Part shown: positions 23,701 to 38,140 of the stretch, one piece after another
How the letters are laid out: each line of letters starts with the position of its first letter
Position numbering within the stretch: the stretch's first letter is position 1
NCBI GenBank assembly: GCA_032433765.1
Contig: JAVIAB010000041.1
Location: 82,459,928-82,523,927 of the forward strand
DNA length: 64,000 bases
Direction of reading: 5' to 3'
Source of the DNA: Megaustenia siamemsis
Taxonomy: Eukaryota > Mollusca > Gastropoda > Stylommatophora > Ariophantidae
The notes under the pieces: model-generated
Databases searched by the model: none
What the model was told of the DNA's origin: nothing
What the model saw: only the letters and a program-made list of their open reading frames with translations
Translations under genes and position numbers: made by a program

Positions 23701-26700
23701 ACTGAATGATGAATGATTGTAGTCATTGACTGAATGATGAATGGTTGTAGTCATTGACTGAATGATGAATGGTTGTAGTCATTGACTGAATGATGAATGG
23801 TTGTAGTCATTGACTGAATGATGAATGGTTGTAGTCATTGACTGAATGATGAATGGTTGTAGTCATTGGTGGGATGATGAATGGTTGTAGTCATTGACTG
23901 AATGATGAATGGTTGTAGTCATTGACTGAATGATGAAGGGTTGTAGTCATTGACTGAATGATGAATGGTTGTAGTCATTGACTGAATGATGAAGGGTTGT
24001 AGTCATTGACTGAATGATGAATGGTTGTAGTCATTGGTGGGATGATGAATGGTTGTAGTCATTGACTGAATGATGAATGGTTGTAGTCATTGGTGGGATG
24101 ATGAATGGTTGTAGTCATTGACTGAATGATGAATGGTTGTAGTCATTGACTGAATGATGAATGGTTGTAGTCATTGACTGAATGATGAAGGGTTGTAGTC
24201 ATTGACTGAATGATGAATGGTTGTAGTCATTGACTGAATGATGAAGGGTTGTAGTCATTGACTGAATGATGAATGGTTGTAGTCATTGACTGAATGATGA
24301 AGGGTTGTAGTCATTGACTGAATGATGAATGGTTGTAGTCATTGACTGAATGATGAATGGTTGTAGTCATTGACTGAATGATGAATGGTTGTAGTCATTG
24401 ACTGGATGATGAATGGTTGTAGTCATTGACTGAATGATGAATGGTTGTAGTCATTGGTGGGATGATGAATGGTTGTAGTCATTGACTGAATGATGAATGG
24501 TTGTAGTCATTGACTGAATGATGAATGGTTGTAGTCATTGACTGAATGATGAAAGGTTGTAGTCATTGACTGGATGATGAATGGTTGTAGTCATTGACTG
24601 GATGATGAATGGTTGTAGTCATTGACTGGATGATGAATGGTTGTAGTCATTGACTGAATGATGAATGGTTGTAGTCATTGACTGAATGATGAAAGGTTGT
24701 AGTCATTGACTGAATGATGAATGGTTGTAGTCATTGACTGAATGATGAATGGTTGTAGTCATTGACTGGATGATGAATGGTTGTAGTCATTGACTGAATG
24801 ATGAATGGTTGTAGTCATTGACTGAATGATGAATGGTTGTAGTCATTGACTGAATGATGAATGGTTGTAGTCATTGACTGAATGATGAATGGTTGTAGTC
24901 ATTGACTGGATGATGAATGGTTGTAGTCATTGGTGGGATGATGAATGGTTGTAGTCATTGACTGAATGATGAATGGTTGTAGTCATTGGTGGGATGATGA
25001 ATGGTTGTAGTCATTGACTGAATGATGAATGGTTGTAGTCATTGACTGAATGATGAATGGTTGTAGTCATTGACTGAATGATGAATGGTTGTAGTCATTG
25101 ACTGAATGATGAAGGGTTGTAGTCATTGACTGAATGATGAATGGTTGTAGTCATTGACTGGATGATGAATGGTTGTAGTCATTGACTGAATGATGAATGG
25201 TTGTAGTCATTGGTGGGATGATGAATGGTTGTAGTCATTGACTGAATGATGAATGGTTGTAGTCATTGGTGGATGATGAATGGTTGTAGTCATTGACTGA
25301 ATGATGAATGGTTGTAGTCATTGGTGGGATGATGAAGGGTTGTAGTCATTGACTGAATGATGAATGGTTGTAGTCATTGACTGAATGATGAATGGTTGTA
25401 GTCATTGACTGAATGATGAATGGTTGTAGTCATTGACTGAATGATGAATGGTTGTAGTCATTGACTGGATGATGAATGGTTGTAGTCATTGGTGGGATGA
25501 TGAATGGTTGTAGTCATTGACTGAATGATGAATGGTTGTAGTCATTGGTGGGATGATGAATGGTTGTAGTCATTGACTGGATGATGAATGGTTGTAGTCA
25601 TTGACTGAATGATGAATGGTTGTAGTCATTGACTGAATGATGAATGGTTGTAGTCATTGACTGAATGATGAAGGGTTGTAGTCATTGACTGAATGATGAA
25701 TGGTTGTAGTCATTGACTGGATGATGAATGGTTGTAGTCATTGACTGAATGATGAAGGGTTGTAGTCATTGACTGGATGATGAATGGTTGTAGTCATTGA
25801 CTGGATGATGAATGGTTGTAGTCATTGACTGAATGATGAATGGTTGTAGTCATTGGTGGGATGATGAATGGTTGTAGTCATTGGTGGGATGATGAATGGT
25901 TGTAGTCATTGACTGAATGATGAATGGTTGTAGTCATTGACTGAATGATGAATGGTTGTAGTCATTGACTGAATGATGAATGGTTGTAGTCATTGACTGA
26001 ATGATGAATGGTTGTAGTCATTGACTGGATGATGAATGGTTGTAGTCATTGACTGAATGATGAAGGGTTGTAGTCATTGACTGGATGATGAAGGGTTGTA
26101 GTCATTGACTGAATGATGAATGGTTGTAGTCATTGACTGAATGATGAAGGGTTGTAGTCATTGACTGGATGATGAATGGTTGTAGTCATTGACTGAATGA
26201 TGAAGGGTTGTAGTCATTGACTGGATGATGAAGGGTTGTAGTCATTGACTGAATGATGAATGGTTGTAGTCATTGGTGGGATGATGAATGGTTGTAGTCA
26301 TTGACTGGATGATGAATGGTTGTAGTCATTGACTGAATGATGAATGGTTGTAGTCATTGACTGAATGATGAATGGTTGTAGTCATTGACTGAATGATGAA
26401 TGGTTGTAGTCATTGGTGGGATGATGAATGGTTGTAGTCATTGGTGGGATGATGAATGGTTGTAGTCATTGGTGGGATGATGAAGGGTTGTAGTCATTGA
26501 CTGGATGATGAATGGTTGTAGTCATTGACTGAATGATGAATGGTTGTAGTCATTGGTGGGATGATGAATGGTTGTAGTCATTGACTGAATGATGAATGGT
26601 TGTAGTCATTGGTGGGATGATGAATGGTTGTAGTCATTGACTGGATGATGAATGGTTGTAGTCATTGGTGGGATGATGAATGGTTGTAGTCATTGGTGGG

Positions 26701-26945
26701 ATGATGAATGGTTGTAGTCATTGACTGAATGATGAATGGTTGTAGTCATTGACTGAATGATGAATGGTTGTAGTCATTGACTGGATGATGAATGGTTGTA
26801 GTCATTGGTGGGATGATGAATGGTTGTAGTCATTGGTGGGATGATGAATGGTTGTAGTCATTGACTGAATGATGAAGGGTTGTAGTCATTGACTGAATGA
26901 TGAATGGTTGTAGTCATTGACTGAATGATGAATGGTTGTAGTCAT
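20770..26945. repeat. Higher-order block of the 28-bp satellite, source or copy of 31,960-38,140
   Basis: The order of monomer variants here matches 31,960-38,140 at every marker I compared. The offset is 11,194 bp, equal to 400 monomers minus 6 bp. The 6 bp are accounted for by the five small deletions lying between the copies. Markers include the 75-codon frame (21,007/32,201), the GAAAGG monomer (24,551/35,745) and a run of five GGTGGGAT-GAATGG monomers (22,581/33,775). The match stops at about 26,945, where GACTGGAT faces GGTGGGAT. Confidence 0.75.
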
Positions 26946-29900
26946 TGACTGGATGATGAATGGTTGTAGTCATTGACTGGATGATGAATGGTTGTAGTCA
27001 TTGACTGAATGATGAATGGTTGTAGTCATTGGTGGGATGATGAATGGTTGTAGTCATTGACTGAATGATGAATGGTTGTAGTCATTGGTGGGATGATGAA
27101 TGGTTGTAGTCATTGACTGAATGATGAATGGTTGTAGTCATTGGTGGGATGATGAATGGTTGTAGTCATTGACTGGATGATGAAGGGTTGTAGTCATTGA
27201 CTGAATGATGAAGGGTTGTAGTCATTGGTGGGATGATGAAGGGTTGTAGTCATTGACTGGATGATGAATGGTTGTAGTCATTGGTGGGATGATGAATGGT
27301 TGTAGTCATTGGTGGGATGATGAATGGTTGTAGTCATTGGTGGGATGATGAATGGTTGTAGTCATTGGTGGGATGATGAATGGTTGTAGTCATTGGTGGG
27401 ATGATGAAGGGTTGTAGTCATTGACTGAATGATGAATGGTTGTAGTCATTGACTGAATGATGAATGGTTGTAGTCATTGACTGAATGATGAATGGTTAGT
27501 CATTGACTGGATGATGAAGGGTTGTAGTCATTGACTGAATGATGAAGGGTTGTAGTCATTGGTGGATGATGAAGGGTTGTAGTCATTGACTGAATGATGA
27601 ATGGTTGTAGTCATTGGTGGGATGATGAAGGGTTGTAGTCATTGACTGAATGATGAAGGGTTGTAGTCATTGGTGGGATGATGAATGGTTGTAGTCATTG
27701 GTGGGATGATGAAGGGTTGTAGTCATTGACTGGATGATGAATGGTTGTAGTCATTGGTGGGATGATGAATGGTTGTAGACATTGGTGGGATGATGAATGG
27801 TTGTAGTCATTGGTGGGATGATGAAGGGTTGTAGTCATTGACTGGATGATGAATGGTTGTAGTCATTGGTGGGATGATGAATGGTTGTAGACATTGGTGG
27901 GATGATGAATGGTTGTAGTCATTGGTGGGATGATGAAGGGTTGTAGACATTGACTGGATGATGAATGGTTGTAGTCATTGGTGGGATGATGAATGGTTGT
28001 AGTCATTGGTGGGATGATGAAGGGTTGTAGACATTGACTGGATGATGAATGGTTGTAGTCATTGGTGGGATGATGAATGGTTGTAGACATTGACTGGATG
28101 ATGAATGGTTGTAGTCATTGGTGGGATGATGAATGGTTGTAGACATTGGTGGGATGATGAATGGTTGTAGTCATTCACTGGATGATGAATGGTTGTAGTC
28201 ATTGACTGAATGATGAATGGTTGTAGTCATTGGTGGGATGATGAAGGGTTGTAGTCATTGACTGAATGATGAAGGGTTGTAGTCATTGGTGGGATGATGA
28301 ATGGTTGTAGTCATTGGTGGGATGATGAAGGGTTGTAGTCATTGACTGAATGATGAAGGGTTGTAGTCATTGGTGGGATGATGAATGGTTGTAGTCATTG
28401 GTGGGATGATGAAGGGTTGTAGTCATTGACTGAATGATGAAGGGTTGTAGTCATTGGTGGGATGATGAAGGGTTGTAGTCATTGACTGAATGATGAAGGG
28501 TTGTAGTCATTGGTGGGATGATGAATGGTTGTAGTCATTGGTGGGATGATGAAGGGTTGTAGTCATTGACTGAATGATGAAGGGTTGTAGTCATTGGTGG
28601 GATGATGAATGGTTGTAGTCATTGACTGAATGATGAAGGGTTGTAGTCATTGGTGGGATGATGAATGGTTGTAGTCATTGACTGAATGATGAATGGTTGT
28701 AGTCATTGGTGGGATGATGAATGGTTGTAGTCATTGGTGGGATGATGAATGGTTGTAGTCATTGACTGAATGATGAATGGTTGTAGTCATTGACTGAATG
28801 ATGAATGGTTGTAGTCATTGACTGAATGATGAATGGTTGTAGTCATTGGTGGGATGATGAATGGTTGTAGTCATTGGTGGGATGATGAATGGTTGTAGTC
28901 ATTGACTGAATGATGAAGGGTTGTAGTCATTGACTGGATGATGAATGGTTGTAGTCATTGACTGAATGATGAATGGTTGTAGTCATTGACTGAATGATGA
29001 ATGGTTGTAGTCATTGACTGAATGATGAATGGTTGTAGTCATTGACTGAATGATGAATGGTTGTAGTCATTGACTGAATGATGAATGGTTGTAGTCATTG
29101 GTGGGATGATGAAGGGTTGTAGTCATTGACTGGATGATGAATGGTTGTAGTCATTGACTGAATGATGAATGGTTGTAGTCATTGACTGAATGATGAATGG
29201 TTGTAGTCATTGACTGAATGATGAATGGTTGTAGTCATTGACTGGATGATGAATGGTTGTAGTCATTGACTGAATGATGAATGGTTGTAGTCATTGGTGG
29301 GATGATGAATGGTTGTAGTCATTGACTGAATGATGAATGGTTGTAGTCATTGGTGGGATGATGAATGGTTGTAGTCATTGACTGGATGATGAAGGGTTGT
29401 AGTCATTGACTGAATGATGAAGGGTTGTAGTCATTGGTGGGATGATGAAGGGTTGTAGTCATTGACTGGATGATGAATGGTTGTAGTCATTGGTGGGATG
29501 ATGAATGGTTGTAGTCATTGGTGGGATGATGAATGGTTGTAGTCATTGGTGGGATGATGAATGGTTGTAGTCATTGGTGGGATGATGAATGGTTGTAGTC
29601 ATTGGTGGGATGATGAAGGGTTGTAGTCATTGACTGAATGATGAATGGTTGTAGTCATTGACTGAATGATGAATGGTTGTAGTCATTGACTGAATGATGA
29701 ATGGTTGTAGTCATTGACTGGATGATGAATGGTTGTAGTCATTGGTGGGATGATGAAGGGTTGTAGTCATTGACTGGATGATGAATGGTTGTAGTCATTG
29801 ACTGAATGATGAATGGTTGTAGTCATTGACTGAATGATGAATGGTTGTAGTCATTGACTGAATGATGAAGGGTTGTAGTCATTGACTGAATGATGAATGG

Positions 29901-31959
29901 TTGTAGTCATTGACTGGATGATGAATGGTTGTAGTCATTGACTGAATGATGAATGGTTGTAGTCATTGGTGGGATGATGAATGGTTGTAGTCATTGACTG
30001 AATGATGAATGGTTGTAGTCATTGGTGGGATGATGAATGGTTGTAGTCATTGACTGAATGATGAATGGTTGTAGTCATTGGTGGGATGATGAAGGGTTGT
30101 AGTCATTGACTGAATGATGAATGGTTGTAGTCATTGACTGAATGATGAATGGTTGTAGTCATTGACTGAATGATGAATGGTTGTAGTCATTGACTGAATG
30201 ATGAATGGTTGTAGTCATTGACTGGATGATGAATGGTTGTAGTCATTGGTGGGATGATGAATGGTTGTAGTCATTGACTGAATGATGAATGGTTGTAGTC
30301 ATTGGTGGGATGATGAATGGTTGTAGTCATTGACTGGATGATGAATGGTTGTAGTCATTGACTGAATGATGAATGGTTGTAGTCATTGACTGAATGATGA
30401 ATGGTTGTAGTCATTGACTGAATGATGAAGGGTTGTAGTCATTGACTGAATGATGAATGGTTGTAGTCATTGACTGGATGATGAATGGTTGTAGTCATTG
30501 ACTGAATGATGAAGGGTTGTAGTCATTGACTGGATGATGAATGGTTGTAGTCATTGACTGGATGATGAATGGTTGTAGTCATTGACTGAATGATGAATGG
30601 TTGTAGTCATTGGTGGGATGATGAATGGTTGTAGTCATTGGTGGGATGATGAATGGTTGTAGTCATTGACTGAATGATGAATGGTTGTAGTCATTGACTG
30701 AATGATGAATGGTTGTAGTCATTGACTGAATGATGAATGGTTGTAGTCATTGACTGAATGATGAATGGTTGTAGTCATTGACTGGATGATGAATGGTTGT
30801 AGTCATTGACTGAATGATGAAGGGTTGTAGTCATTGACTGGATGATGAAGGGTTGTAGTCATTGACTGAATGATGAATGGTTGTAGTCATTGACTGAATG
30901 ATGAAGGGTTGTAGTCATTGACTGGATGATGAATGGTTGTAGTCATTGACTGAATGATGAAGGGTTGTAGTCATTGACTGGATGATGAAGGGTTGTAGTC
31001 ATTGACTGAATGATGAATGGTTGTAGTCATTGGTGGGATGATGAATGGTTGTAGTCATTGACTGGATGATGAATGGTTGTAGTCATTGACTGAATGATGA
31101 ATGGTTGTAGTCATTGACTGAATGATGAATGGTTGTAGTCATTGACTGAATGATGAATGGTTGTAGTCATTGGTGGGATGATGAATGGTTGTAGTCATTG
31201 GTGGATGATGAATGGTTGTAGTCATTGGTGGGATGATGAAGGGTTGTAGTCATTGACTGGATGATGAATGGTTGTAGTCATTGACTGAATGATGAATGGT
31301 TGTAGTCATTGGTGGGATGATGAATGGTTGTAGTCATTGACTGAATGATGAATGGTTGTAGTCATTGGTGGGATGATGAATGGTTGTAGTCATTGACTGG
31401 ATGATGAATGGTTGTAGTCATTGTGGGATGATGAATGGTTGTAGTCATTGGTGGGATGATGAATGGTTGTAGTCATTGACTGAATGATGAATGGTTGTAG
31501 TCATTGACTGAATGATGAATGGTTGTAGTCATTGACTGGATGATGAATGGTTGTAGTCATTGGTGGGATGATGAATGGTTGTAGTCATTGGTGGGATGAT
31601 GAATGGTTGTAGTCATTGACTGAATGATGAAGGGTTGTAGTCATTGACTGAATGATGAATGGTTGTAGTCATTGACTGAATGATGAATGGTTGTAGTCAT
31701 TGGTGGGATGATGAATGGTTGTAGTCATTGACTGAATGATGAATGGTTGTAGTCATTGACTGAATGATGAATGGTTGTAGTCATTGACTGAATGATGAAT
31801 GGTTGTAGTCATTGACTGGATGATGAATGGTTGTAGTCATTGACTGAATGATGAATGGTTGTAGTCATTGACTGAATGATGAATGGTTGTAGTCATTGAC
31901 TGAATGATGAATGGTTGTAGTCATTGACTGAATGATGAATGGTTGTAGTCATTGGTGGG

Positions 31960-34900
31960 ATGATGAAGGGTTGTAGTCATTGACTGAATGATGAAGGGTT
32001 GTAGTCATTGGTGGGATGATGAATGGTTGTAGTCATTGGTGGGATGATGAAGGGTTGTAGACATTGACTGGATGATGAATGGTTGTAGTCATTGGTGGGA
32101 TGATGAATGGTTGTAGACATTGGTGGGATGATGAATGGTTGTAGTCATTGGTGGGATGATGAAGGGTTGTAGACATTGACTGGATGATGAATGGTTGTAG
32201 TCATTGGTGGGATGATGAATGGTTGTAGACATTGGTGGGATGATGAATGGTTGTAGTCATTGGTGGGATGATGAAGGGTTGTAGACATTGACTGGATGAT
32301 GAATGGTTGTAGTCATTGGTGGGATGATGAATGGTTGTAGTCATTGGTGGGATGATGAAGGGTTGTAGACATTGACTGGATGATGAATGGTTGTAGTCAT
32401 TGGTGGGATGATGAATGGTTGTAGACATTGACTGGATGATGAATGGTTGTAGTCATTGGTGGGATGATGAATGGTTGTAGACATTGGTGGGATGATGAAT
32501 GGTTGTAGTCATTCACTGGATGATGAATGGTTGTAGTCATTGACTGAATGATGAATGGTTGTAGTCATTGGTGGGATGATGAAGGGTTGTAGTCATTGAC
32601 TGAATGATGAAGGGTTGTAGTCATTGGTGGGATGATGAATGGTTGTAGTCATTGGTGGGATGATGAAGGGTTGTAGTCATTGACTGAATGATGAAGGGTT
32701 GTAGTCATTGGTGGGATGATGAATGGTTGTAGTCATTGGTGGGATGATGAAGGGTTGTAGTCATTGACTGAATGATGAAGGGTTGTAGTCATTGGTGGGA
32801 TGATGAAGGGTTGTAGTCATTGACTGAATGATGAAGGGTTGTAGTCATTGGTGGGATGATGAATGGTTGTAGTCATTGGTGGGATGATGAAGGGTTGTAG
32901 TCATTGACTGAATGATGAAGGGTTGTAGTCATTGGTGGGATGATGAATGGTTGTAGTCATTGACTGAATGATGAAGGGTTGTAGTCATTGGTGGGATGAT
33001 GAATGGTTGTAGTCATTGACTGAATGATGAATGGTTGTAGTCATTGGTGGGATGATGAATGGTTGTAGTCATTGGTGGGATGATGAATGGTTGTAGTCAT
33101 TGACTGAATGATGAATGGTTGTAGTCATTGACTGAATGATGAATGGTTGTAGTCATTGACTGAATGATGAATGGTTGTAGTCATTGGTGGGATGATGAAT
33201 GGTTGTAGTCATTGGTGGGATGATGAATGGTTGTAGTCATTGACTGAATGATGAAGGGTTGTAGTCATTGACTGGATGATGAATGGTTGTAGTCATTGAC
33301 TGAATGATGAATGGTTGTAGTCATTGACTGAATGATGAATGGTTGTAGTCATTGACTGAATGATGAATGGTTGTAGTCATTGACTGAATGATGAATGGTT
33401 GTAGTCATTGACTGAATGATGAATGGTTGTAGTCATTGGTGGGATGATGAAGGGTTGTAGTCATTGACTGGATGATGAATGGTTGTAGTCATTGACTGAA
33501 TGATGAATGGTTGTAGTCATTGACTGAATGATGAATGGTTGTAGTCATTGACTGGATGATGAATGGTTGTAGTCATTGACTGGATGATGAATGGTTGTAG
33601 TCATTGACTGAATGATGAATGGTTGTAGTCATTGGTGGGATGATGAATGGTTGTAGTCATTGACTGAATGATGAATGGTTGTAGTCATTGGTGGGATGAT
33701 GAATGGTTGTAGTCATTGACTGGATGATGAAGGGTTGTAGTCATTGACTGAATGATGAAGGGTTGTAGTCATTGGTGGGATGATGAAGGGTTGTAGTCAT
33801 TGACTGGATGATGAATGGTTGTAGTCATTGGTGGGATGATGAATGGTTGTAGTCATTGGTGGGATGATGAATGGTTGTAGTCATTGGTGGGATGATGAAT
33901 GGTTGTAGTCATTGGTGGGATGATGAATGGTTGTAGTCATTGGTGGGATGATGAAGGGTTGTAGTCATTGGTGGGATGATGAATGGTTGTAGTCATTGAC
34001 TGAATGATGAATGGTTGTAGTCATTGACTGAATGATGAATGGTTGTAGTCATTGACTGAATGATGAATGGTTGTAGTCATTGGTGGGATGATGAAGGGTT
34101 GTAGTCATTGACTGGATGATGAATGGTTGTAGTCATTGGTGGGATGATGAAGGGTTGTAGTCATTGACTGAATGATGAATGGTTGTAGTCATTGACTGAA
34201 TGATGAATGGTTGTAGTCATTGACTGAATGATGAATGGTTGTAGTCATTGACTGAATGATGAATGGTTGTAGTCATTGACTGAATGATGAATGGTTGTAG
34301 TCATTGACTGAATGATGAATGGTTGTAGTCATTGACTGAATGATGAAGGGTTGTAGTCATTGACTGAATGATGAATGGTTGTAGTCATTGGTGGGATGAT
34401 GAATGGTTGTAGTCATTGACTGAATGATGAAGGGTTGTAGTCATTGACTGAATGATGAATGGTTGTAGTCATTGGTGGGATGATGAAGGGTTGTAGTCAT
34501 TGACTGGATGATGAAGGGTTGTAGTCATTGACTGAATGATGAATGGTTGTAGTCATTGGTGGGATGATGAATGGTTGTAGTCATTGACTGGATGATGAAT
34601 GGTTGTAGTCATTGACTGAATGATGAATGGTTGTAGTCATTGACTGAATGATGAATGGTTGTAGTCATTGACTGAATGATGAATGGTTGTAGTCATTGGT
34701 GGGATGATGAATGGTTGTAGTCATTGACTGAATGATGAATGGTTGTAGTCATTGGTGGGATGATGAATGGTTGTAGTCATTGACTGAATGATGAATGGTT
34801 GTAGTCATTGACTGAATGATGAATGGTTGTAGTCATTGGTGGGATGATGAAGGGTTGTAGTCATTGACTGAATGATGAATGGTTGTAGTCATTGACTGAA

Positions 34901-37900
34901 TGATGAATGGTTGTAGTCATTGACTGAATGATGAATGGTTGTAGTCATTGACTGAATGATGAATGGTTGTAGTCATTGACTGAATGATGAATGGTTGTAG
35001 TCATTGACTGAATGATGAATGGTTGTAGTCATTGACTGAATGATGAATGGTTGTAGTCATTGGTGGGATGATGAATGGTTGTAGTCATTGACTGAATGAT
35101 GAATGGTTGTAGTCATTGACTGAATGATGAAGGGTTGTAGTCATTGACTGAATGATGAATGGTTGTAGTCATTGACTGAATGATGAAGGGTTGTAGTCAT
35201 TGACTGAATGATGAATGGTTGTAGTCATTGGTGGGATGATGAATGGTTGTAGTCATTGACTGAATGATGAATGGTTGTAGTCATTGGTGGGATGATGAAT
35301 GGTTGTAGTCATTGACTGAATGATGAATGGTTGTAGTCATTGACTGAATGATGAATGGTTGTAGTCATTGACTGAATGATGAAGGGTTGTAGTCATTGAC
35401 TGAATGATGAATGGTTGTAGTCATTGACTGAATGATGAAGGGTTGTAGTCATTGACTGAATGATGAATGGTTGTAGTCATTGACTGAATGATGAAGGGTT
35501 GTAGTCATTGACTGAATGATGAATGGTTGTAGTCATTGACTGAATGATGAATGGTTGTAGTCATTGACTGAATGATGAATGGTTGTAGTCATTGACTGGA
35601 TGATGAATGGTTGTAGTCATTGACTGAATGATGAATGGTTGTAGTCATTGGTGGGATGATGAATGGTTGTAGTCATTGACTGAATGATGAATGGTTGTAG
35701 TCATTGACTGAATGATGAATGGTTGTAGTCATTGACTGAATGATGAAAGGTTGTAGTCATTGACTGGATGATGAATGGTTGTAGTCATTGACTGGATGAT
35801 GAATGGTTGTAGTCATTGACTGGATGATGAATGGTTGTAGTCATTGACTGAATGATGAATGGTTGTAGTCATTGACTGAATGATGAAAGGTTGTAGTCAT
35901 TGACTGAATGATGAATGGTTGTAGTCATTGACTGAATGATGAATGGTTGTAGTCATTGACTGGATGATGAATGGTTGTAGTCATTGACTGAATGATGAAT
36001 GGTTGTAGTCATTGACTGAATGATGAATGGTTGTAGTCATTGACTGAATGATGAATGGTTGTAGTCATTGACTGAATGATGAATGGTTGTAGTCATTGAC
36101 TGGATGATGAATGGTTGTAGTCATTGGTGGGATGATGAATGGTTGTAGTCATTGACTGAATGATGAATGGTTGTAGTCATTGGTGGGATGATGAATGGTT
36201 GTAGTCATTGACTGAATGATGAATGGTTGTAGTCATTGACTGAATGATGAATGGTTGTAGTCATTGACTGAATGATGAATGGTTGTAGTCATTGACTGAA
36301 TGATGAAGGGTTGTAGTCATTGACTGAATGATGAATGGTTGTAGTCATTGACTGGATGATGAATGGTTGTAGTCATTGACTGAATGATGAATGGTTGTAG
36401 TCATTGGTGGGATGATGAATGGTTGTAGTCATTGACTGAATGATGAATGGTTGTAGTCATTGGTGGGATGATGAATGGTTGTAGTCATTGACTGAATGAT
36501 GAATGGTTGTAGTCATTGGTGGGATGATGAAGGGTTGTAGTCATTGACTGAATGATGAATGGTTGTAGTCATTGACTGAATGATGAATGGTTGTAGTCAT
36601 TGACTGAATGATGAATGGTTGTAGTCATTGACTGAATGATGAATGGTTGTAGTCATTGACTGGATGATGAATGGTTGTAGTCATTGGTGGGATGATGAAT
36701 GGTTGTAGTCATTGACTGAATGATGAATGGTTGTAGTCATTGGTGGGATGATGAATGGTTGTAGTCATTGACTGGATGATGAATGGTTGTAGTCATTGAC
36801 TGAATGATGAATGGTTGTAGTCATTGACTGAATGATGAATGGTTGTAGTCATTGACTGAATGATGAAGGGTTGTAGTCATTGACTGAATGATGAATGGTT
36901 GTAGTCATTGACTGGATGATGAATGGTTGTAGTCATTGACTGAATGATGAAGGGTTGTAGTCATTGACTGGATGATGAATGGTTGTAGTCATTGACTGGA
37001 TGATGAATGGTTGTAGTCATTGACTGAATGATGAATGGTTGTAGTCATTGGTGGGATGATGAATGGTTGTAGTCATTGGTGGGATGATGAATGGTTGTAG
37101 TCATTGACTGAATGATGAATGGTTGTAGTCATTGACTGAATGATGAATGGTTGTAGTCATTGACTGAATGATGAATGGTTGTAGTCATTGACTGAATGAT
37201 GAATGGTTGTAGTCATTGACTGGATGATGAATGGTTGTAGTCATTGACTGAATGATGAAGGGTTGTAGTCATTGACTGGATGATGAAGGGTTGTAGTCAT
37301 TGACTGAATGATGAATGGTTGTAGTCATTGACTGAATGATGAAGGGTTGTAGTCATTGACTGGATGATGAATGGTTGTAGTCATTGACTGAATGATGAAG
37401 GGTTGTAGTCATTGACTGGATGATGAAGGGTTGTAGTCATTGACTGAATGATGAATGGTTGTAGTCATTGGTGGGATGATGAATGGTTGTAGTCATTGAC
37501 TGGATGATGAATGGTTGTAGTCATTGACTGAATGATGAATGGTTGTAGTCATTGACTGAATGATGAATGGTTGTAGTCATTGACTGAATGATGAATGGTT
37601 GTAGTCATTGGTGGGATGATGAATGGTTGTAGTCATTGGTGGGATGATGAATGGTTGTAGTCATTGGTGGGATGATGAAGGGTTGTAGTCATTGACTGGA
37701 TGATGAATGGTTGTAGTCATTGACTGAATGATGAATGGTTGTAGTCATTGGTGGGATGATGAATGGTTGTAGTCATTGACTGAATGATGAATGGTTGTAG
37801 TCATTGGTGGGATGATGAATGGTTGTAGTCATTGACTGGATGATGAATGGTTGTAGTCATTGGTGGGATGATGAATGGTTGTAGTCATTGGTGGGATGAT

Positions 37901-38140
37901 GAATGGTTGTAGTCATTGACTGAATGATGAATGGTTGTAGTCATTGACTGAATGATGAATGGTTGTAGTCATTGACTGGATGATGAATGGTTGTAGTCAT
38001 TGGTGGGATGATGAATGGTTGTAGTCATTGGTGGGATGATGAATGGTTGTAGTCATTGACTGAATGATGAAGGGTTGTAGTCATTGACTGAATGATGAAT
38101 GGTTGTAGTCATTGACTGAATGATGAATGGTTGTAGTCAT
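31960..38140. repeat. Higher-order block of the 28-bp satellite, partner of 20,770-26,945
   Basis: Same monomer order as 20,770-26,945 at an offset of 11,194 bp. The 1-bp deletion at 25,270 has no counterpart at the matching place near 36,464, so it arose after the duplication. Confidence 0.75.

Noticed and set aside
17143..32428. Four identical 75-codon minus-strand genes (17,143; 21,007; 27,863; 32,201)
   Set aside because: They are stretches of the 28-bp satellite without stops; their identity reflects higher-order duplication of the array.
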